The notes beneath the pieces are model-generated. The model was not told the origin of the DNA. It searched no databases and worked only from the letters and a program-made list of their open reading frames with translations. The position numbers and the translations under genes were made by a program. From the NCBI RefSeq assembly GCF_036346615.1, contig NZ_CP107836.1:4898001-4962000 (forward strand): a stretch of DNA of 64,000 nt. Reading direction: 5' to 3'. This document shows positions 9,349 through 16,663 of this stretch, piece by piece (the first letter of the stretch is position 1; every line of letters starts with the position of its first letter). Source of the DNA: Streptomyces sp. NBC_00523 (lineage in GTDB: Bacteria > Actinomycetota > Actinomycetes > Streptomycetales > Streptomycetaceae).

Positions 9349-10254
9349 TCAGTTCTTACGGGCCACCAGGCCGTACACACTGACGTCGGCGTCGGTGACG
9401 TCGTTGATGTCCTGGTAGCGCGTACGGTCCAGCTCGTCCAGACCCGCCACGAACTCGGGGTCCGGGCTCTCGGCCTCCGGCAGGTCCACCACACGCTCCG
9501 GGCGCCAGCGGTGCACGGGGACGATGCCGGGTTCCAGGAGTTCCAGGCCGTTGTCGGTGACGAAGCGTTCCATCTGGGCGTACGACCGGCGCACCATGGC
9601 GAAGCCGCGCTCCTTGAAGCCCTTGGTGATGCTGCCGACCTGCTCCTGGTTGAGGTCCGAGCTGACATTGCTCAGGACGAGGACGCTGCCGGGGGCCAGC
9701 GCGTCGACCAGTTGCTTCACGACCGGGTAGGCCGTCTCGTCCTCGATGAAGTGGGTCACGGCCGCGAGGACCAGGGTGACCGGGCGGTCGAAGTCCAGCG
9801 TGCGGCGGGCCGCCTCCAGGATCCGGTCCGGGTCCCGCAGATCCGCCTCGATGTAGTCGGTGCGGCCCTCGGGGCCGCTGGTCAGCAGGGCCTGCGCGTG
9901 CACGAGGACCACCGGGTCGTTGTCCACGTAGACGACGCGCGACTCGGGCGCGACGCGCTGCGCGATCTGGTGCACATTCTGCTGGGTGGGCAGCCCGGTG
10001 CCGACGTCCAGGAACTGCCGGATGCCCTCGTTCGCGGTGAGGGTGACCGCCCGCCGCATGAAGTCCCGGTTGTGCCGCACGGTGAGGTAGCCGCGCGGAT
10101 TGGCGGCCAGCGCCATGGCCGCGGCCTCGCGGTCGGCCGGGTAGTTGTCCTTGCCGCCGAGGAAGACGTCGTAGACCCGCGCGGGGTGCGCCTTCGTCGT
10201 GTCGATGCGCTTCCTGAGCTCGGTGGCGTCAGGGGCGGATGCGTCGGCGCTCAT
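9349..10254 (-). CDS. SAM-dependent methyltransferase, DUF574 / Methyltransf_19 family
   Basis: A 301-residue class I methyltransferase-fold protein. The family signature is clear: HPARVYDVFLGGKDNYPADR near the N-terminus, FLDVGTGLPTQQNVHQIAQ as the SAM-binding motif, YVDNDPVVLVHAQALL (acidic loop) and PGSVLVLSNVSS. These proteins are abundant and paralogous in Streptomyces; substrates are mostly unknown. ATG start at 10254 with GAGGACG about nine bases upstream. It sits antisense between the two helicase-nuclease genes that are adjacent in mycobacteria, so it looks like an insertion into an ancestral operon. Its stop abuts the stop of the upstream helicase. Confidence 0.9.
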   Translation of the reverse strand: MSADASAPDATELRKRIDTTKAHPARVYDVFLGGKDNYPADREAAAMALAANPRGYLTVRHNRDFMRRAVTLTANEGIRQFLDVGTGLPTQQNVHQIAQRVAPESRVVYVDNDPVVLVHAQALLTSGPEGRTDYIEADLRDPDRILEAARRTLDFDRPVTLVLAAVTHFIEDETAYPVVKQLVDALAPGSVLVLSNVSSDLNQEQVGSITKGFKERGFAMVRRSYAQMERFVTDNGLELLEPGIVPVHRWRPERVVDLPEAESPDPEFVAGLDELDRTRYQDINDVTDADVSVYGLVARKN

Positions 10255-10396
10255 ATGACCGTCCTCGTAAGGCTGTTGGTGCGACCAGCAGATAATTTAG
10301 ACCCGCTTCGGTGTGACGGACGCCACCGGGAGGCGGGGAGGTGCGCCCCCTCCACGACTTCGTGGGTTGTCGGTGGCGCCGGTTAGCCTCTGTGGA

Positions 10397-13300
10397 GTGT
10401 CCCCGCGCCTCACCGATCCCGAGCAGCTCAAGGAGCTGCTGGGCATCCCCTTCACCCCGGAGCAGACGGCCTGCATCACCGCGCCGCCCGCCCCGCAGGT
10501 GATCGTGGCCGGAGCCGGGTCGGGGAAGACCACGGTGATGGCCGCCCGCGTGGTCTGGCTGGTCGGCACCGGCCAGGTCGCCCCCGAACAGGTCCTCGGG
10601 CTCACCTTCACCAACAAGGCCGCCGGTGAGCTCGCCGAGCGCGTACGCAAGGCACTCGTCGCCGCCGGGATCACCGACCCGGACGTGATCGACCCGGACA
10701 ACCCCCCGGGCGAGCCCGGCATCTCCACGTACCACGCCTTCGCCGGGCGGCTGCTGACCGAGCACGGACTGCGCATCGGGCTCGAACCGGGCACCCGCCT
10801 CCTCGCCGACGCCACCCGCTACCAGCTCGCCGCCCGCGTGCTGCGCGAGGCCCCCGGCCCCTACCCGGCCCTGACCCGGTCCTTCCCCACCCTCGTCAGC
10901 GACCTCCTGGCCCTCGACGCCGAGCTGGCCGAACACCTCGTACGCCCCGAACAGCTCGACGCGTACGACACCGGACTGCTGGACGCGCTCGCGACCGCGA
11001 AGCTCAGCAACGAGGAGCTGCGCAGGATCCCCGCGACCGCCGAGGCCCGCCGCGAACTGCTCAGCCTGACCCGGCGCTACCGCGAGGCGAAGCGGAGCCG
11101 CGACCTCCTCGACTTCGGCGACCAGATCGCCCTCTCCGCCGAGCTCGCCCTCACCCGCCCCGAGGTCGGCACGATCCTCCGCGACGAGTACCGGGTCGTC
11201 CTGCTGGACGAATACCAGGACACCTCCGTCGCCCAGCGCCTCCTGCTCTCCGCCCTCTTCGGCAGCGGCCCCGGCACCGGTGAACCGACCGGGCACGCCG
11301 TCACCGCCGTCGGCGACCCCTGCCAGGCCATCTACGGCTGGCGCGGCGCCTCCGTCGCCAACCTGGACGACTTCCCGAGCCACTTCCCGCACGCCGACGG
11401 CACCCCCGCGACCCGCTACGCCCTCAGTGAGAACCGCCGCAGCGGCGGCCGCCTCCTCCACCTCGCCAACGGGCTCGCCGCGCCCCTGCGCGCCATGCAC
11501 GAGGGCGTCGAAGCCCTGCGCCCCGCCCCCGGCGCCGAGCGCGACGGCCTCGTCCGCTGCGCCCTGCTGCCCACCCACACGGAGGAGATCGCCTGGCTCG
11601 CGGACTCCCTCGCCCACCTGGTGCGCACCGGCAAGGCACCCGGCGAGATCGCCGTCCTGTGCCGCACTGCCGGTGACTTCCCGGAGATCCAGGCCGCGCT
11701 CGTCGCCCGCGACATCCCGGTCGAGGTCGTCGGCCTCTCCGGGCTGCTCCACCTCCCCGAGGTCGCGGACCTCGTCGCCGTCTGCGAGGTCCTCCAGGAC
11801 CCGGGGGCCAACGCCTCCCTGGTCCGCCTGCTCACCGGCCCCCGTTGGCGCATCGGCCCCCGCGACCTGGCCCTGCTCGGCCGTCGGGCCCGCCTCCTGG
11901 TGCACCGCGCCGCCCACGGCGACGACGAGGACGACGACCCCGACCGCAGGCTCGCCGAGGCCGTCGAGGGGATCGACCCGGCCGAGGTGATCTCCCTCGC
12001 CGACGCCCTGGACACCTTCCTGGACGGGGGCGGCGAGGAGGACGACCGGCTTCCGTTCTCCGCCGAGGCCCGCGTCCGCTTCGCCCGCCTCGCCGCCGAA
12101 CTGCGCGACCTGCGCCGCTCCCTCGCCGACCCCCTGATGGACGTCCTGCACCGGGTCCTCGCCACCACCGGCCTGGAGGTCGAGCTCTCCGCGTCCCCGC
12201 AGGCCCTGGCCGCCCGCCGCCGCGAGACCCTGGGCAACTTCCTCGACGTCGCCGCCCGCTTCGCCGCCGTCGACAACGAGGCCACGCTCCTCGCCTTCCT
12301 CGGCTTCCTGCACACCGCCGTCCAGTACGAGAAGGGCCTCGACAACGCGCTGCCCGGCGGCGAGAACACCGTCAAGGTCCTCACCGCGCACAAGTCCAAG
12401 GGCCTGGAGTGGGACGTCGTCGCCGTGCCCGGCCTGGTCACCGGCCAGTTCCCCAGCGGCCAGTCCCGGGACGCCTGGACCTCCCAGGCCAAGGTCCTCC
12501 CGCACGCCCTGCGCGGCGACACCGCCACCCTGCCCGCCCTCCACAGCTACGACGCCAAGGGCCTCAAGGGCTTCAAGGCCGAGATGAAGGAGCACCAGCA
12601 CACGGAGGAGCTGCGCCTCGGCTACGTCACCTTCACGCGCCCCCGCACGCTGCTGCTCGGCTCCGGCCACTGGTGGGGCCCCACCCAGAAGAAGCCGCGC
12701 GGCCCGTCCCCCTTCCTCGACGCGCTGCACGAGCACTGCGCCGCCGGGTACGGCGAGATCGAGGTGTGGGCGGACGCCCCGGAGGAGACCGACGAGAACC
12801 CGGCCCTGGCCGAGGCGTCCGCCGACCACGCCTGGCCGCTCCCGCTGGACGACACCGCCCTGGCCCGCCGCCGGGCCGCCGCCGACACGGTCATGGAGCT
12901 GCTGGCCCGGCCGGAGGCCCCTGAGGTCCCGGCCGACGCCCCGGACGTCCCGGCCCCCCGCACGCACGCCCGCCTCACCCCCGAGGAGACGCGCACCCTC
13001 GCCTCCTGGGACCGGGACCTCGACGCGCTGGCCGGGGAGCTGCGCCGGGCCCGCGCCACCGTGCGCGACGTCCTCGTCCCCGCCTCGCTCTCCGCCACCC
13101 AACTGCTCCGCCTCGCCGACGACCCCGACGCCTTCGCCCGGGAGCTGGCCCGGCCCATGCCCCGCCCGCCGCAGCCCGCCGCCCGTCGGGGCACCCGCTT
13201 CCACGCCTGGGTGGAGTCCCGGTTCGAGGAGCTGCCGCTGCCCATGCTCGGCCCCGACGAGCTGCCCGGGGGCGACGAGAGCGACGCGGACATCGCCGAC

Positions 13301-13675
13301 GAGCGCGACCTCGCCGACCTGAAGGAAGCCTTCGAGCGCACCCCGTACGCCCGACGCACCCCGTACCGCGTGGAGACGCCGTTCCAGATCACCCTGGCGG
13401 GCCGGGTCATCCGGGGCCGGATCGACGCCGTGTACCGCACGGGGGACACGTACGAGATCGTGGATTGGAAGACCAGCCGCACCCACACCGCCGACCCGCT
13501 CCAGCTCGCCGTCTACCGGCTGGCCTGGGCCGAGCTGCACGGACTCCCGCTGACCGACGTCACGGCCACCTTCCTCTTCGTCCGCAGCGGCGAGGCCGTC
13601 CGCCCGGCCTCCCTGCCGGGCCGTCCGGAGCTGGAGCGCATCCTCCTGGACGAGCCACTTCCGTCGGACGGATAA
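10397..13675 (+). CDS. adnB: UvrD/Rep-type helicase-nuclease, AdnB-like subunit
   Basis: About 1092 residues from the GTG at 10397: Walker A AGAGSGKTT, DEYQDTSVAQ (Walker B), VGDPCQAIYGWRGAS, TAHKSKGLEWDVV, and a C-terminal RecB-like nuclease with GRIDAVY and EIVDWKTS followed by QLAVYRLAW. Unlike the partner helicase it has no C-terminal cysteine cluster, so only one subunit should carry an Fe-S site. The family acts as a heterodimeric motor-nuclease that resects DNA ends. An upstream in-frame ATG at 10313 exists, but the family homology begins near 10397, where TAGCCT sits seven bases before the GTG, suggesting a leaderless transcript. The dipeptidase gene follows 10 bp downstream and may be cotranscribed. 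Confidence 0.88.
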   Translation: MSPRLTDPEQLKELLGIPFTPEQTACITAPPAPQVIVAGAGSGKTTVMAARVVWLVGTGQVAPEQVLGLTFTNKAAGELAERVRKALVAAGITDPDVIDPDNPPGEPGISTYHAFAGRLLTEHGLRIGLEPGTRLLADATRYQLAARVLREAPGPYPALTRSFPTLVSDLLALDAELAEHLVRPEQLDAYDTGLLDALATAKLSNEELRRIPATAEARRELLSLTRRYREAKRSRDLLDFGDQIALSAELALTRPEVGTILRDEYRVVLLDEYQDTSVAQRLLLSALFGSGPGTGEPTGHAVTAVGDPCQAIYGWRGASVANLDDFPSHFPHADGTPATRYALSENRRSGGRLLHLANGLAAPLRAMHEGVEALRPAPGAERDGLVRCALLPTHTEEIAWLADSLAHLVRTGKAPGEIAVLCRTAGDFPEIQAALVARDIPVEVVGLSGLLHLPEVADLVAVCEVLQDPGANASLVRLLTGPRWRIGPRDLALLGRRARLLVHRAAHGDDEDDDPDRRLAEAVEGIDPAEVISLADALDTFLDGGGEEDDRLPFSAEARVRFARLAAELRDLRRSLADPLMDVLHRVLATTGLEVELSASPQALAARRRETLGNFLDVAARFAAVDNEATLLAFLGFLHTAVQYEKGLDNALPGGENTVKVLTAHKSKGLEWDVVAVPGLVTGQFPSGQSRDAWTSQAKVLPHALRGDTATLPALHSYDAKGLKGFKAEMKEHQHTEELRLGYVTFTRPRTLLLGSGHWWGPTQKKPRGPSPFLDALHEHCAAGYGEIEVWADAPEETDENPALAEASADHAWPLPLDDTALARRRAAADTVMELLARPEAPEVPADAPDVPAPRTHARLTPEETRTLASWDRDLDALAGELRRARATVRDVLVPASLSATQLLRLADDPDAFARELARPMPRPPQPAARRGTRFHAWVESRFEELPLPMLGPDELPGGDESDADIADERDLADLKEAFERTPYARRTPYRVETPFQITLAGRVIRGRIDAVYRTGDTYEIVDWKTSRTHTADPLQLAVYRLAWAELHGLPLTDVTATFLFVRSGEAVRPASLPGRPELERILLDEPLPSDG

Positions 13676-13685
13676 GCTGAAGGTC

Positions 13686-15080
13686 ATGAGCGACACCCCG
13701 GACAGCGCCGTCCGCACGTACACCGAGCAGCACCGCGCGGCCTTCCTCGACGACCTCGCCGAGTGGCTGCGCATCCCCTCCGTATCCGCTCAGCCGGAGC
13801 ACGAGGGCGACGTACGGCGCAGCGCCGAGTGGCTGTCGGCCAAGCTGAAGGAGACCGGATTCCCGGTCGCCGAGGTCTGGGAGACCGACGGCGCACCCGC
13901 CGTCTTCGCCGAATGGCCCTCGGACGACCCGGCAGCGCCCACGGTCCTGGTGTACGGACACCACGACGTGCAACCCGCCGCCCGCGAGGACGGCTGGAGC
14001 AGCGAGCCCTTCGAGCCGGAGATCCGCGACGGCCGGATGTACGGGCGCGGCGCGGCCGACGACAAGGGGCAGGTGTTCTTCCACACCCTCGGCGTACGGG
14101 CCCACCTCGCCGCCACCGGCCGCACCGCCCCCGCCGTGCACCTCAAGCTGATCGTGGAGGGCGAGGAGGAGTCCGGCTCCCCGCACTTCCGCGACCTGGT
14201 CGAGCGCCATGCGGGCCGCCTCGCCGCCGACGCGGTGATCGTCTCGGACACCGGCATGTGGAACGAGACCACCCCGACCGTCTGCACCGGGATGCGCGGC
14301 CTCGCCGAGTGCGAGATCGAGTTCCACGGACCCGCGCAGGACATCCACTCCGGCTCCTTCGGCGGCGCCGTCCCGAACCCGGCCACCGAGATCGCCCGCC
14401 TCGTCGCCGCGCTCCACGACGCGGACGGCAAGGTCGCGGTCCCCGGCTTCTACGACGGCGTGGCCGAGGTCAGCGCGACCGAACGCGCGCTCTTCGCCGA
14501 GCTGCCCTTCGACGAGGCCGACTGGCTGCACACCGCCAAGTCCCGGGCCGCCTCCGGAGAGACCGGGTACTCGACGCTGGAACGGATCTGGGCCCGCCCG
14601 ACCGCCGAGGTCAACGGCATCGGCGGCGGCTACCAGGGCGCCGGGAGCAAGACGATCATCCCCTCGTCCGCCCGCGCGAAGATCAGCTTCCGCCTGGTCG
14701 CGGGCCAGGACCCGGACCACATCGAGAAGGCCGTACGGACCTGGGCCGAGGCCCGCGTCCCCGCCGGGATCAGCCACCGGATCACCTTCCTCCCCGCCAC
14801 CCGGCCCTGCCTGACGCCCCTGGACCACCCCGCGCTCCAGGCGGTGGCCCGTGCCATGGGCCGGGCGTTCGGCAAGAAGGTCCTCTTCACCCGCGAAGGA
14901 GGCTCCGGACCCGCCGCCGACCTCCAGGACGTGCTCGGCGCGCCCGTTCTCTTCCTCGGCATCTCCGTACCGTCCGACGGCTGGCACGCCCCCGACGAGA
15001 AGGTCGAACTGGACCTCCTCCTCAAGGGCGTCGAGACCGCCGCCCACCTCTGGAGCGACCTGGCGGCCGCCCTCCGCTGA
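13686..15080 (+). CDS. M20-family dipeptidase / metallopeptidase
   Basis: A 464-residue cytosolic zinc peptidase of the M20 (CNDP-like) family. Metal and catalytic motifs are present: YGHHDVQPA (first metal His and catalytic Asp), GAADDKGQ (bridging Asp), VEGEEESGSPHF (catalytic Glu and metal Glu), SDTG (metal Asp), and a C-terminal region with the last metal His in SDGWHAPDE. A dimerisation/lid region lies between, with GPAQDIHSGSFGGAVPNP. It should hydrolyse dipeptides or similar amide bonds. ATG start with GAAGG close upstream. It is 10 bp after the AdnB-like gene and 44 bp before nudC, so it is probably part of a transcription unit. Substrate specificity is not predictable. Confidence 0.92.
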   Translation: MSDTPDSAVRTYTEQHRAAFLDDLAEWLRIPSVSAQPEHEGDVRRSAEWLSAKLKETGFPVAEVWETDGAPAVFAEWPSDDPAAPTVLVYGHHDVQPAAREDGWSSEPFEPEIRDGRMYGRGAADDKGQVFFHTLGVRAHLAATGRTAPAVHLKLIVEGEEESGSPHFRDLVERHAGRLAADAVIVSDTGMWNETTPTVCTGMRGLAECEIEFHGPAQDIHSGSFGGAVPNPATEIARLVAALHDADGKVAVPGFYDGVAEVSATERALFAELPFDEADWLHTAKSRAASGETGYSTLERIWARPTAEVNGIGGGYQGAGSKTIIPSSARAKISFRLVAGQDPDHIEKAVRTWAEARVPAGISHRITFLPATRPCLTPLDHPALQAVARAMGRAFGKKVLFTREGGSGPAADLQDVLGAPVLFLGISVPSDGWHAPDEKVELDLLLKGVETAAHLWSDLAAALR

Positions 15081-15124
15081 ATTCTCTGAACGCCCGAACC
15101 ATCCCGGGGGAGTAGGAAGCACCT

Positions 15125-16072
15125 GTGAGCACCTTCGACAACGCCACCACGGACCGGCCCATCGGTCTGACCGCGCCGAGCGGCATCGACCGCGCGGCGC
15201 ACCACCGCCTTGACGAGGCGTGGCTGTCCGCCGCGTGGAGCCACCCGACGACCCGGGTCTTCGTCGTCTCCGGGGGGCAGGTGCTGATCGACGACACCGA
15301 CGACGGCACCGAGCTCGTGATGACGCCCGCCTTCGAGGCCCCCGTCACCGAGACCCACCGCTACTTCCTCGGCACCGACGCGGACGGCGTCAGCTACTTC
15401 GCCCTCCAGAAGGACACCCTGCCCGGCCGCATGGACCAGTCGGCGCGCCCGGCGGGGCTGCGCGAGGCGGGGATGCTGCTGGGCCCGCGCGACGCCGCCC
15501 TGATGGTGCACGCGGTGGCCCTGGAGAACTGGCAGCGGCTGCACCGCTTCTGCTCCCGCTGCGGCGAGCGCACGGTGATCGCGGCGGCCGGACACATCCG
15601 CCGCTGTCCGGCCTGCGGCGCCGAGCACTACCCGCGCACCGACCCGGCGGTCATCATGCTGGTCACGGACGACCAGGACCGGGCGCTGCTCGGCCGCCAG
15701 GTGCACTGGCCCGAGGGCCGCTTCTCCACGCTCGCCGGATTCGTGGAGCCGGGCGAGTCGATCGAGCAGTCCGTGGCCCGCGAGGTCTTCGAGGAGGCCG
15801 GCATCACGGTCGGCGAGGTCGAGTACGTCGCCAGCCAGCCCTGGCCGTTCCCGTCCAGCCTGATGCTGGGCTTCATGGCCCGCGCCAGCACGTTCGACAT
15901 CACCGTGGACGGCGAGGAGATCGAGGAGGCGCGCTGGTTCTCCCGCGAGGAGCTGACCGCCGCCTTCGAGTCCGGCGAGATGCTGCCCCCGTTCGGCATC
16001 TCGATCGCCTCCCGGCTGATCGAGCTCTGGTACGGCAAGCCGCTCCCGAAGCCGGTGCGCGCGGGCGCCTGA
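15125..16072 (+). CDS. nudC: NAD(+)/NADH pyrophosphatase NudC
   Basis: A 315-residue Nudix hydrolase. The zinc ribbon is visible as CSRCGERT and CPACGAEHYPR (two CxxC pairs, about 142-165), followed by the Nudix box GFVEPGESIEQS...REVFEEAG and the NudC-specific SQPWPFPSSLM motif. The enzyme hydrolyses NAD(H) to NMN(H) and AMP and, in other bacteria, removes NAD caps from RNA. GTG start at 15125 with GGAGTAGGAAG upstream. The position next to mycoredoxin and uvrD2 matches the order I recall from mycobacteria. Convergent with the mycoredoxin gene, with a hairpin between the stops. Confidence 0.95.
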   Translation: MSTFDNATTDRPIGLTAPSGIDRAAHHRLDEAWLSAAWSHPTTRVFVVSGGQVLIDDTDDGTELVMTPAFEAPVTETHRYFLGTDADGVSYFALQKDTLPGRMDQSARPAGLREAGMLLGPRDAALMVHAVALENWQRLHRFCSRCGERTVIAAAGHIRRCPACGAEHYPRTDPAVIMLVTDDQDRALLGRQVHWPEGRFSTLAGFVEPGESIEQSVAREVFEEAGITVGEVEYVASQPWPFPSSLMLGFMARASTFDITVDGEEIEEARWFSREELTAAFESGEMLPPFGISIASRLIELWYGKPLPKPVRAGA

Positions 16073-16092
16073 CCCGCGCCCGGACATGGCAG

Positions 16093-16123
16093 CGCCCCCA
16101 CCGGTACGGGACCGGAGGGGGCG
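16093..16123. terminator. Hairpin terminator between nudC and mrx1
   Basis: CGCCCCC-A-CCGGT pairs with ACCGG-A-GGGGGCG around a five-base loop. It lies between two converging genes and has no T tract, so it probably acts in both directions. Confidence 0.7.
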
Positions 16124-16137
16124 GGACCGCCCGGGGA

Positions 16138-16395
16138 TCAGGCCCCGAGGGCCTGCTTCACCTGGGCGAGGCTCGGGTTCGTCATCACGACGTCCTCGCC
16201 GCCGCTCTCGGGGACCACCAGCACGGTCGGGACCGTCTGGTTTCCGCCATTGGCCTTCTCGACGAAGGCGGCCGACTCCGGGTCCTGCTCGATGTTGATC
16301 TCGGTGTAGGCGATGCCCTCGCGGTCCATCTGCCCCTTCAGCCGACGGCAGTAGCCGCACCAGGTGGTGCTGTACATCGTCACAGTGCCCGGCAT
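16138..16395 (-). CDS. mrx1: Mycoredoxin-1-type glutaredoxin
   Basis: An 85-residue glutaredoxin-fold protein with the redox motif STTWCGYCRRLK (Cys-Gly-Tyr-Cys) near the N-terminus and TVPTVLV, the cis-Pro loop, near residue 60. Mycoredoxins reduce mixed disulfides between proteins and mycothiol, the actinobacterial low-molecular-weight thiol (family knowledge). Start is the ATG at 16395 behind GAGGAGCGCGAAGAC; longer open frames upstream lack homology. It diverges from uvrD2, as its mycobacterial counterpart neighbours uvrD2. It joins SigR/RsrA, which is further right in this window, in thiol-redox homeostasis. Confidence 0.92.
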   Translation of the reverse strand: MPGTVTMYSTTWCGYCRRLKGQMDREGIAYTEINIEQDPESAAFVEKANGGNQTVPTVLVVPESGGEDVVMTNPSLAQVKQALGA

Positions 16396-16663
16396 GTCTT
16401 CGCGCTCCTCTGTCTCTTCGGTCCCGGCCGTCCCGTCACGCCCGGACGGGCCCCCACACGTCTGGTACGTCACACGGGGCCGGGGCGTGCGTGGCCGCAC
16501 GCCAGGTGAACGTATGCGACCCGGCCGCCATTCCCGCCCCCGGGGCCCTTGCGGGGGCGGGCACCGGACCTGTGTGCGGACTGCTGCCGCACTAGTACGA
16601 CGGATACCTCACCCCTGTGGACAACCGCCGCACGCGTCTTGGGCGACCTGGCAGCATGGCGGG

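Noticed and set aside
16364..16663. 100-residue N-terminal extension of UvrD2
   Set aside because: It overlaps the mycoredoxin start region and has no similarity to helicases; GTG at 16664 matches the usual family start.
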